Assembly: GCA_039545295.1 (NCBI GenBank)
Contig: BCIK01000005.1
Span: forward strand, 189,268 to 253,267
Length of the DNA: 64,000 bases
Direction of reading: 5' to 3'
From: Udeniomyces pyricola
Taxonomy: Eukaryota; Basidiomycota; Tremellomycetes; Cystofilobasidiales; Mrakiaceae
How positions within the stretch are numbered: the first letter of the stretch is position 1; every line of letters starts with the position of its first letter. Shown one piece after another: positions 13,301 to 23,615 of the stretch. Made by a program: the position numbers and the translations under genes. The notes beneath the pieces were generated by a model. The model had not been told where the DNA came from, did no database searches, and was given only the letters and a program-made list of their open reading frames with translations.

Positions 13301-13754
13301 AGCGGTAGTTGGTAACTCGCATCGATGGCTCGGAAGGCCGTCAGTCTTACTATGAAAGATCATAACAAGTATTGAAGTATGGATGGAATTGAGGGTGGAG
13401 TTGTTGGCCATCATATCACGAGTCGAACAACAACAAGGATTGTCCAATAAACGACGTACACGCTGCACATATCTCCGTCTTCCAGACTGCGCTTGGTCCG
13501 TGTTCCTCCTCTTCCGCCCTCCACTCCCCACTTCGGTTCCAGATGAAGACCCCTTGCGAATCCAGCCAGTCAAAGTCATCTGGTCTCAGTGAGACGGTTC
13601 CGCTCTGTTGATTGAGAATGGCGCTGAAATTCGCAGCATCCTTAGCCAACGAAGAAAGGGCTCGAAGAAGGTCTGTTGGAGGACGCGTCAAGGGTGGAAC
13701 TATGTGTAGCAAAGGTTCGAGGGACAAAAAGGAATCTGGATAGAGATCCGTCAT
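7332..13754 (-). CDS. SPO22/ZIP4-like meiotic TPR protein (many exons; 3' end tentative)
   Basis: The gene starts at ATG 13754 (MTDLYPDSFLSLEPLL) and runs leftward through more than fifteen short exons. Clear coding pieces include about 13460-13754 (with LDSQGVFIWNRSG), 12690-13080 (AEAVLTRCAAVRLSLLFSSE), 12360-12680 (AVEWLSCAIRLGEPLNE), about 12115-12190 (LKPDNLERAEVALDELLENP), 10840-11060 (KVALAHIKAEDFERAQDKL), 8720-8850 (LDHFSRWLRTLVELLVNG) and 7860-7960 (SAKTWLELCIALLPFTRP). The order of these helical blocks resembles the SPO22/ZIP4/TEX11 family, a TPR-like scaffold of the meiotic ZMM machinery that promotes crossover formation at the synaptonemal complex. I could not fix every exon. The left end is a guess at a short final exon (stop near 7332). 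Base composition is lower in GC than in the neighbours. A different TPR-like protein is the main alternative. Confidence 0.6.
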
Positions 13755-14298
13755 GGCGATGAGCTGTCAGTTCTATGTCCAGCATGATGGGTCAGTCATG
13801 ATGGGTGCGGATGAGATGAATGTATGCGCTATCGCTGGCAAATTCAGGGTCAGAAGACAAGAGTGGTTCGGTCAACCTTTGAGGGCGGCATAGAGAGCGG
13901 GTAGGTCGAGGGCTGATCGCTTTCTCTTGTGTTGGTTTGGCGTAGTCATATGGTGGAATGTAGGAGGACGTTGATGAGCGGGTGACAAGTACGAGGAGAG
14001 TTGAGGAGCTTCGAGTCGTTCAATCCGTTAACGGCCTTTAGCGGGGCGAGTCGTTGTAGTAGTCACGAGTCGCGTCCCAATCATGGAGCAAGAGGACCGC
14101 GAGCCCGCGCGCGTCTGGACGTCTGGATCATGGATGCAAGAGGAGCGGCGTCTGATGACCGATTCGCGACTTCATGCATTCATGACCATCATCCATACTT
14201 ATCTACCCAATACCGTCTCATCTTGCTCAAGTTGCTTCGTCCTCCTCACCTCAATCCTCGCCATCTCATAAATACGCCCATACCACACATCGTCCCAC
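13755..14298. promoter_or_regulatory. Divergent promoter region, SPO22-like / frataxin
   Basis: A 544-nt gap separates two divergent start codons, so it must hold both promoters. I see no confident TATA box or operator. Confidence 0.45.
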
Positions 14299-15400
14299 AT
14301 GGCCACCGCTTCGCCTGCTTCTTCTTCGCGCCACTTGCTCCGCAACCTGGTCGCCCATACGTCTCGCCAACGACCTTCTCACCTCGTCGCCCGGCTCAGC
14401 CAGTCCCCTTGTCGCCTTTCCATTTCGGCCATCTGTCCCCTTTTCGCATCCTCAAAAAACACTCTCTCCACTCGCTCGCTGGGCTCATCAATATCGCTCC
14501 GAAGGTCGTACGCGTTCTCGGCAGCTCCATCGTCATCGCCGCCATCGTGCGTCTCGCTTCCATTTCATGGGTCCGCTTCGTCATATGGCATCATCAAGGA
14601 GGCTAACGCTTGAAAATTGATTCCACCGCTTTGGTCACGCACGTCTGACGGTTCATAGAGGTGAAGAACTGACAGATTCAGAATATGGAAAGCTCGCTAA
14701 TCATACCATGGACACCATGCACGACAGTCTGGAGGAGCTCGTCGAGGGAGAGGACGGCGCAGAGGGGGGATGGGAGGTCGAATATAGCGTGAGTTTCTTT
14801 CATCTACATGGACGCCCTTGAGTCATGTTTTGAAGCAACGTATACATGGACGTGATGTTTGCCGCGGTACCAGGTCGCTCATGTGCATTTGTACGCCTCG
14901 CACAGACGTCTAGCTGTGGAAAGGCTCGTTGCATCCTCGTTCTGACGTCTAGTCCTCACTAGAATTCCACCGCGCTCACCGAAACTTGTAGCTGACATTA
15001 TCGTCATCCTTTCTTGCCTTTGCCTTGCAGAGCGGGGTCCTGACTCTTGACATGGGATCGCATGGAACTTACGTCATCAACAAGCAGCCACCAAACAAGC
15101 AGATCTGGTTGTCTTCGCCCGTCAGGTTCGTCGCTTCCTGGCCTCATGCAATGACGCATTCTGTCTCTTTATGTTACGGACATGTCCCATACCACACCTG
15201 GCTAACCCTGAACTGCTCGTGGCCTTTACATGTCTCGACAATATCTTATCCGCAGCGGCCCGAAACGGTTTGATTATTCCCTCTCACAGAAGCAATGGAT
15301 TTACTCTCGTGATGGAACTGCTTTGGGAGATTTGCTCAGAGAGGAACTGAGTGGAATGGTGGGGAGGACCCTTTCTCTCGACATAGGCGAACATCTGTGA
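14299..15400 (+). CDS. YFH1: Frataxin, mitochondrial iron-sulphur cluster assembly protein
   Basis: Four exons (14299-14546, 14659-14788, 15031-15125, 15256-15400) give 205 residues with closed phases. Residues 1-80 are rich in Ser, Arg and Ala with almost no acid, as expected of a mitochondrial presequence. The folded domain then begins with [16 protein letters not shown], followed by an acidic first helix ([13 protein letters not shown]) and the hallmark strands [32 protein letters not shown] and SGPKRFDY. Frataxin binds the NFS1-ISCU desulphurase complex in the matrix, stimulates sulphur transfer for Fe-S cluster synthesis, and interacts with iron through its acidic helix. All splice sites are GT-AG (first donor GTGCGT). 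The identification is essentially certain from the [14 protein letters not shown] signature. Confidence 0.97.
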
Positions 15401-15877
15401 TGACGATGGGGGTCAAGCCGTACAAGGCGGTCAGAGTGATGGCATACTTTTGATTTATCTGCCTTGATGCGCTGTCTTGCTTTTCGCAGACCTGCCGTTG
15501 AGGAAGGCTAAGTTCAGAGCCACCGTAATGTCCACCCTATACAAAGAGTCGGTCAGATTTCATACAGACCCACTTTAAGTATTTTCTGTTGTTGAGGGAC
15601 GTGACAGCCAAACTGGAGATGGGCACATATTAAAGATGAACGATATACGTATATATATATATATATGCATATGACCGATATCGATGTGAGTTGTCGGGAC
15701 CGTCATCCGTTCTTGTGAACGGGTGGAGCTTTTCGATGTAAACATGTATTCGATCGCCGGCCCCATCGATCTCCATCACTTGCACACCCAGCCAACGCCC
15801 ACACTTCGACTCATCTCACATTTCTCTTCCTTGTCATCCGCGCACCGTTGCTATCAAGAAGACCGGGAAGTACATCT
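15401..15877. other. Intergenic gap, frataxin to GT8 gene
   Basis: No gene seen. A short TA dinucleotide repeat lies near 15650-15668 and the presumed promoter of the next gene is in the right part. Confidence 0.5.
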
Positions 15878-17493
15878 ATGGCAACCTCAAACACCGCTAG
15901 ACCATCCACCCAGGCGTCCAAGGCTTGGGTCACTCTGCTCACTCGGGACTCCTACCTTGCCGGAGTTGTCCGTCCCCTTTCCCTCGTTTCCATGGCTTCA
16001 TCCCCCATGTTTCGACATCGCTGATTCTCCTTTCATCCATCTTACCTTTGCCTGACAGCTCATTCTGAACCGTTCTCTCCGCCAATTTAACTCTGCATAC
16101 CCTCTCATTGTCATCTTGACTCCCACTGTGCCCGATACGACTCGTGCGATCCTCGACGAGGCCGGCATCCAATGGAAGGAGATCGAGTTTTTGGAACCCA
16201 AGGAAAAAGTCAACGTCCTAGTGGATCGATTCCGCGATACCTGGAGCAAGCTCAGGGTCTTTGAGCTGATTGAGTTCGAGGTCAGTCGAGGTTTTCTGTT
16301 TCGTAACTTGATGGAACGGGTGACGCTGGAAGGATAGAAGGGGCAATGGATTGGGCGTACTCCATACAGCTTGTTGGCCTTGCGTTGCTCTTTTTTTTGT
16401 TGCATTCCTTTTTCCTCATGTTTGGTTTCACGCAGGATATCTGGTACATATACTGACGTAGTCTGTGGATTTCCATCCCGTGCAGCGCGTTATCCTCCTC
16501 GATAGTGATATGATGCTCATGAAGTCGATGGATAGCCTGATGGACCTTGAGCTTCCTTCCGACTGGATTGCGGCCAATCACGCCTGCACTTGCAACCCAA
16601 CCAAGATGGATATTTACCCACCTGACTGGTGAGTATCAATATGTCGAGCGTTTCTTATCGGAGGAGAATTAACAACCGTCTTGCGAGTAATGCTAACCAG
16701 TTGCATCTCATGGCCCTCGTTCCTTTCTCGATCGACCCCTTCAGTATCCCGGAGCTCTGCCCCTATACCCCTCTATCACACCCCAAGGCCCTCACCGAAC
16801 CCATCCAGCCTACCGATGATTCTCCTCGAACACACACACTACTCAACTCGGGACTCGTCATTCTGACCCCATCGGCGTCGCTCTTTGCCAGCATCACCGA
16901 TTTCCTCTACACTTCTCCGCTGATCAAGGAGATGAGCTTCCCGGATCAAGATCTACTCGCCGAGTTCTTCAAGGGGAAATGGAAAGCCATCGGATGGCAA
17001 TATAACGCAATCAAGACGCTGGGCTACCCGTACCTTCATCCAGATATCTGGAGAGTCGACGAGATCATCAACGTGAGTGCATGGGTTTGGCTTAGTTTCC
17101 ATGGCTGTAGCAACTCGGGCCGAAACCCCGTAGGACTTGTTCGTCTTAGAGATATGCTGACTGACACATGTTCCAAATGCTCTGTTGCTTCCTTCTGACT
17201 GTGACAGCTCCATTATATCGTCGATAAGCCTGTACGTACTGTACTATGGGACTTGATAGCCTCGGAACTGAAGTATCTGACCGTTCATTCTCCCTTTCCC
17301 TTCATCCTTACTTTTGCACCTTATTCGTTTGCAGTGGTCGGCTCGGATCGTTCCAGGCACAGGAAGTGAGGATGAAGAAACTCACGGCTGGTGGTGGACT
17401 GCATGGGATGAGTTTGCAGCAGAGTGGGAGGCCGATGAGAAGCGAGGCAAAATGCTGAAGAGTATGCGGACCAACAAGTTGGTGGCGCGATGA
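15878..17493 (+). CDS. Family 8 glycosyltransferase (glycogenin/galactinol synthase-like)
   Basis: Exons: 15878-15967, 16059-16280, 16486-16628, 16745-17072, 17208-17231, 17335-17493; 321 residues. The fold starts with AWVTLLTRDSYLAGV, a typical GT8 first strand, then YPLIVILTPTVP. RVILLDSDMMLMKSMDSL contains the metal- and sugar-nucleotide-binding DxD (DSDM). The segments HTLLNSGLVILTPS, SFPDQDLLAEFF and LHYIVDKPW are the later conserved blocks, with the acceptor-site and metal-binding histidine in LHYIVDKPW. Such enzymes use UDP-sugars with Mn2+ in a retaining reaction; fungal relatives are often annotated glycogenin-like without proof. No signal peptide is seen, so a cytosolic enzyme is likely. 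Exon 5 is only 24 nt. The exon 3-4 junction yields Cys where relatives usually have Trp, so that border may be slightly off. The first donor (GTCCGT) is weak. Confidence 0.88.
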
Positions 17494-18463
17494 GCGTGGC
17501 AAGCTTGAGGAGGACTCATTGGTATTAAACCACGGGGAACAGCTAGTTTGATCGAGTATAGAACTTGCATCTGATATTGATAGATGAGGTCGCAATCAAC
17601 CTACGATGCAATGTACCTTCTTGCATGCCTATCGCTATACAGCATGTGAGCAGACTCGAAATCGACATTAATGACATGATATTCAATCGGTCCCCGGCGA
17701 CCAACGTACCAACCCCGAAGCGCTCAGTCCTGACATGATCAGCCGATGTTCCGAATTGGAGCGAGGGTCGGCGATGACGCCTCTTCCAAGGAAATATGAT
17801 CAGCAACCTGAAGACCTCAAGGCTCAAGACACGAGCATGAAGCCCAGAGCATGTCCGCATGCATCTTGGGTGGCTTGCTTGTGCGTGCGAGAAACGTTTG
17901 GCCGCCGGAAATCCACCGGGGCCCGCTGCCGTTACTGATCGCAGGCAGCCATTTCCTCGGCTTGGCCCGGTCGGTCGATCGACCAGATGCTGACGCCTCC
18001 TATGTTCCCAGTCGACATTGACGGGTCTCTGTGAACCCCAACCACCTCCTCTGTGCTTTGGTTCGATACCTGCTGTCGTTGTCTACCCTAACCTCTACAC
18101 TCGGTGGCCGGCCCATATCGACGTACTCACATCCCTAGTCCACAGCTTTCCTTCCTCCCCCCCCCCCCTCCCCTTCGATTCCTCTTCGGCTCACGTACTT
18201 TTCCTTGGATTTCTTGGCGCACCGGCTGCGCCTGACATTACCTCCTGGTTGCTCTGCTTTGTCCTTCTGCTATTATTCCTCCACCTCCACCTCCCACATA
18301 ACGTCACCAACCCCGAACCCATATTTGCCGTCTTCCTGTGTCCTTTCTTGCCACGATCGTCTTCGATCTGCTCTCTTCGCGCAATCAACGTCCTGCGTAA
18401 CTTCCCCCTTGATTCTCGTCTTCCACCCCTCTGATTCTTCTCACCCGCATTTGTCCCATCGCG
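17494..18463. other. Intergenic gap with pyrimidine-rich leader before the ADAM gene
   Basis: About 1 kb without a supported gene. The right part (18100-18460) is strongly pyrimidine-rich and includes a C run near 18160-18169, fitting a promoter/5' leader of the downstream gene. Confidence 0.45.
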
Positions 18464-21400
18464 ATGCGTCCGGCCTCGATTCTTGCTCTCCTCACTTTCT
18501 GCTCATCATCCCTGGGTGAGTGACGACCCAGATAGCGTCATGCCATCGGGCGCGACCTAGCTTAGAAGCTCGCTCATTCGGATCGACCCGCTGATTTGAT
18601 ACTAATGATCGATTGATCCATGGGCTGGTCTCGCCTTTGTCACCCTTCCCTTTCACGCACTTCACTTGAATCTGACTTCTTTCCTGTAGCCGGCTCTCTC
18701 GCCACCCTTCCACTGCGAAGACTGCACGAGCCCTCGAGCACATCTTTCCAGATTGACATTCTTCCTCGAAATCCCTCAACGCTTTCGCCCAACGAGCCCT
18801 CCAGTCTGGTCCGACGGAAACGTCCTCGGCCCGTTAAGCGAAAACCGGCGGAACTTGAGTGGACGGATCGGTGGAGAATGGAAGTCGACGTGGAAGGAGA
18901 GCGATGGGAGTTGAGAATGGTATGTTAGCGAGTCAAATGGTTCTCGAGCAATGGCAAATTGAGCGCAGTGTCTGACGTCTGACTAACGTTTCCATAACCC
19001 CTTTGTCTAGCAACCAAATCATCAGCTACTGCATCCCTCGGTCAAACTCTCCACCCTCGACTCAAGCGAGACCTTGCACCGCCACACCGTTCTCGCCTAC
19101 GAGGGCACTATCCATCCCATTTCTTCCGACTCCCCGCATACATCGACATTGCCTGATCCGTTCCTTGACGACGGAACTTCGCTTGGCTGGGCCCGTATCC
19201 TCGTCCATGACGCTGATGCTGGCTTGCTCGAGGGCGCCTTCTCTCTCCCTCACACGGGGATTCACCATATTCAAACGCTCACAAACTTTCTTCGTCATCG
19301 CCACCCGTCCGATCCTATGCCATCCAAAGATGCCCGACTGATTGTGTTTCGTGACCAGGACTCGTACGAGCCAAGCTTGCTTCAGTCTCCACCGCAGCAA
19401 TCACACGTCCGTCGATCTGAGGGAAGTGCGAATGGCAAGAAGACCGGTGGATGTACGCACGATGACCTCTCGTGGAACATGGGCGAGGATCATCGCATTC
19501 ATCGGCAACGGTTCGAGCAGCTGCAAATGAAGGAGGAGCTTCGATTTGCGAGGGAGATGGATCAGTCCCTAAGTGGTCTGACTGGCTTGACTGGCCTGCG
19601 CAAACGACAAGATGCTGCTGGAAGTCTCGGCATCGACTCTGAGTAAATTGCTGTTTTTTTTCGTCGACATGAATGTTGATCCGGTGATCCATCCTGCATA
19701 GTCCAAGACGCTAGCGTATACTTACCAAACCTTGTTCTCTTTCACTTATCTTGCTGCCGTCTTGTCAATTCCCCACAGCTTCAAGTCAACCATCGGTGAT
19801 ACGTCTGGCTGCCCAAAATCTCAGAAGGTTGTATACACCGGTGTTGCAGCCGATTGCGCTTACGTTGCGACTTATGGCTCGCCCGAAGCTGCAAGAATGG
19901 CGATTGTACGTGATTTTGCAAGAGTTTGTGAGGCACATCATCTACGCAGCAACAGACTAGCTCATTGTTGATCAATTGATGTGACTTGACAGCTCAACGA
20001 CTGGAATACCGCCTCGGCTCTGTACCGATCAACGTTCAACACCTCCCTCGGTATCGTTGAGATCTTTATCCCGACAACGACCTCAGCCGATGCCGTCACC
20101 ACATGCCCAACGACCTCGACCGGCTCAGCTTCGGGCGGCTCCAACTCGTCTCTGCCCTGGAATGCAGGCTGTTCCGATTCAGTGACTCTTAACGATCGAC
20201 TAAGTTTGTTCTCGCAATGGAGAGGAAGGCGATCGGGGGACGAGGCTGGCCTTTGGCATCTGATGAGCGGTTGCGCAAGCGGGAACGAGGTTGGCGTTGC
20301 TTGGCTGGGCCAGCTTTGCGTTCAAACGGTGAGTCACTCAACTGCTATTTGCGACTTACACGCAATCGTTTGACCAATCGAGATACTTATCACTTCAATC
20401 GTCCATTCTTTCGGCCCACTAGGCTATCGATCAAGGCTCGCAAGGCGTCGTCTCGGGTACAGCTGTCTCTACTGCTCAACGTATGGAATGGCAGGTAAGT
20501 CTATCGCCCTCAGCTGTCATCATACGTATTCACCGTGCTTTTCGCAATGGCTTTGGCGCTCATGTTCATTCCTTTGTTCCTCAGATCGTCGCTCATGAAA
20601 CTGGGCACAACTTTGGAGCTATTCACGATTGTGACTCCGATAGTTGCGCATCAGGGTCCTCGTGTTGCTCCCTCACATCTAGCACATGTGATGCGTCGGG
20701 TCAGGTAGGCGAAGTATCCAGCTGCTCTGGTCTCTGGCCACATTGAAAACCTATATACTCACATACACCAACGCCATTTGTACGGTTATTCCCCTTCTGC
20801 TCTCAGTACATCATGTCCGCTGTCTCAAAATCGGCTGAAACAGCCTTCTCGCCTTGTACGATAGGCAATATATGCTCTGTCATGCAGACAGGGGCCGTCA
20901 ACACCCAGTGCTTGGCCGATCCCGGCCAGGTCGCATTAATATCGCTTCAGCAGGTTTGTTTCTATCACTGTCCTGTCGCTCGATCGAAGCTGTACATCTT
21001 GCTGATCTCTGATCTTGAACCTTCTAATTTAGTGCGGTAATGGGATCCTTGAGCCTGGAGAAGATTGTGATCCAGGAGCCAACTCAACCTCTGCTTGCTG
21101 TGACCCTGCCAGTGCGGTCATCCACCTCAGTTAACGTATCGAGAAGGAAGACAGGAAAAGAGCTGACAACAATTTTGACCATTGCTTTCGGCTTACACAG
21201 CCTGCAAATTCCGGACCGGCGCCGTGTGCGATCCCTCTTCCTCCACTTGCTGTACCGAACAGTGTTCTTTCGCCTCTGCGGGCACCGTCTGTCGATCATC
21301 GCGAGGTGAATGTGATATCGAAGAGACTTGTCCAGGAACCAGCGCCGCTTGCCCAGAGGATAAGACGGTCAAAGATGGAACGAGTTGCGGCTCTTCCGGA

Positions 21401-22484
21401 CTCAGCTGTGCTTCTGGTATCTGCACCAGCCGGGACTGTACGTGCTTTCTCTCGTCTTCTTTTCTCGATCCGGTCGTCGACGAGGAAGTGATTACCTCAC
21501 CAATTTGTCTATGAATTGACATTCATGTCATGACGTTGTTCCTTTGTTAGTGCAATGTCGGACCGTTGGAGCGTCCATAGGTATCAAATCGGCCTGCCCC
21601 GCGTCGACGTCCAACTCGTGCTCCCTCACCTGTCGAAACCCAAACTCGCTCAATTCTTGTCTCGTCCTGCCGGCGAGCTTTTCAGTCGGAACGAGCTGCG
21701 GTTTGGCCGGTCGATGTGATTCGAATGGTCAATGCGTCAACTCGGGCAATTCCCTGGAGGCCGCTAAAAGCTGGTACCTTCAGAACAAAAACATCAGTAT
21801 CCGTGAGTACTTCTGTCGATTGGTTATATTCAATTCGGTACATGGCTGAAATTATATTTTGGTGCGTCTTCATCACACTCTAGCTGTTACTGTGGTCGTT
21901 GGAATCATCGTCAGTGAGTGCATCGCTCCTTTTAGCTTGCCCTTTCTCGTCTCTTCGTCTACGGCTAAAGCAATGACTAAACCGTTATGTACGCTCGACC
22001 AGTCCTTCTCCTCATTGCGATCGCGAGATGCTTTGTTCGCTGCTGCTACCGATCCAAAGATCGTCGGCCGCCAATGCCTCCTCCTCCAATGGCGGCGGCA
22101 CCCAATATGGCGTCTTCAAGGTAAATACTATTCTCTATTTTCTGGACGTAACAGGTAGAATATGTTTCTTTTTCTTCTTGTCAACATACTAAACTTTCAT
22201 TGCGTTGTTGTCCAGATCAAGCCAACAGCCCATCTTCCAGCCTCCGCCGCAAGCCTATTATGGCAACAACCATCCACCTCAATACGGCTCGAATCGTAAT
22301 CAATGGGTTTGTTCGATTCCGTCGCGATTTCATTTGCTGGGTGAATCTATCTCGATGTTGGATCTGACTAAAGATGGTTCCCGCTTGATTCCCTGTCTTT
22401 TTTACCCGCACCACCTCTTTGGATACTCAGGTCGATCCCCAAGCGTATAACGGCACCCATTCCATGCCACGTTATTCTCGCTAA
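18464..22484 (+). CDS. ADAM-type zinc metalloprotease, single-pass membrane protein
   Basis: Fifteen exons give 858 residues: 18464-18515, 18690-18919, 19011-19642, 19779-19905, 19993-20328, 20423-20494, 20585-20704, 20807-20953, 21033-21111, 21201-21437, 21551-21802, 21884-21913, 22003-22120, 22216-22306, 22431-22484. Phases close throughout. Order: signal peptide (MRPASILALLTF..AGSLA); prodomain (residues about 20-300); catalytic reprolysin domain with HETGHNFGAIHD, the HExxHxxGxxHD zinc site, followed by an YIMSAV Met-turn; disintegrin-like domain rich in Cys (CGNGILEPGEDCD, CCDPATCKFRTGAVC); Cys-rich region; one membrane helix (VTVVVGIIV then LLLIAIA); and a short Pro/Gln-rich cytoplasmic tail. 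ADAM proteases shed or process cell-surface proteins. Fungal ADAMs are known but little studied. The donor at 21112 was chosen because only it restores the disintegrin reading frame. Confidence 0.93.
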
Positions 22485-23279
22485 ACCTATCTTCCTCATC
22501 CCCCGGTTCTTTGACTCGTTTTTTCAAAGTCCCTTGTATTCACACCGTTCTTGTCTCTACGTCACGTCCCTCCAAGCCCCGGTACTTTGACCACTTTTCT
22601 GCCCCCCGATGTTCCAATCCATCCGTGTTTTTTTTTCTTCTCTTTCTTTTTCTTCCTTTCTTTCTTTTTGCCCCACGACGCTACAATCTCGTTCATCAGG
22701 ACTTTTTTGCACTTCATCTTCCATCTCATCGTTCCACTCTGTTCTTCTTGGTCTGCTCTCGATCTTCCCCAGACCGTCCCCCCCCCCCCCGTCCCTGCGT
22801 TTCCCTTTCTTGGCCGCGGCGTCCTTATGATCTTTCTCGATTTTGATACGATACGAACTTCCATGTTTTTTTTGAACGTCCACTTTCCTCTTCCCGTCTT
22901 CGTCTCTGTTCTGGTGTGTGTCAGGAGGGAGGAGGGGGTGGGGAGAGGGGAATAATGCATTGATGCACTGTAGTGTCTGAAAGTTGTGATGTGACTGACG
23001 ACTCAGTGCAAACAGAGAAGAACGAGAGAGAGAAAAGGAAAAATAAAATAAAAATGGGTAGAGGATCAATGAAGATCACGATGACGCCAATTTCATTATC
23101 ATAACCCAAGGCTTGATGGATTATACGAAAATGGATCGTATAAGTAGTAGTAGTAGTACTCGTGAGGTCATGCATATCATGTTGCAGAAGGCGCCGGCCA
23201 GGGCGTGGGAAAGGAAAGGAAAGGGAGGAACGGAAAGGAAAGGAAAGGAAAGGAAGGGAGGGGGGGGGGGGGGGGGAGG

Positions 23280-23316
<37 letters not shown>

Positions 23317-23615
23317 GGGGACAGAGAAGGAGATCAAGGAATGGGGGCATCAGAAGAGAGTAAGGGAGAGGCGTTTCAAAGGACGTAATAGACAATAAGC
23401 AAAAGAAAGGGAATAGGTACATGGGTACATGACTGCTCTGTGAAATAATCACTCAATCGAGGAATGGATTCGAAAAAGAAAAGAAAGAAATTGAGGGAAC
23501 CGATCAGAGCGAAAATGAGACAGAGGATTATACACCGTCACCTCGAACCCTTTCATCTCCTTTTCCTCCTCCTCCTCCTCTAAATCCACTACTCAAGCTA
23601 GGGAGCGAATCGACG
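22485..23615. other. Convergent gap between ADAM and bHLH genes
   Basis: About 1.1 kb without a supported gene. It is T/C-rich to about 22900 and then strongly purine-rich, including the G33 run annotated separately. Open frames here are low-complexity and on both strands, so I treat them as chance. Confidence 0.6.
23205..23320 (+). repeat. GGAAA pentamer repeats followed by G16 and G33 runs
   Basis: Imperfect GGAAA units fill about 23208-23255. They lead into 16 G (23261-23276), a short GGGGAG break, then 33 uninterrupted G (23283-23315). The element sits between the 3' ends of two convergent genes. Confidence 0.95.

Noticed and set aside
22557..23337. Long frames on both strands in the ADAM-bHLH gap
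   Set aside because: They consist of Pro/Ser or Arg/Glu/Gly runs produced by pyrimidine/purine tracts and have no splice logic or motif.
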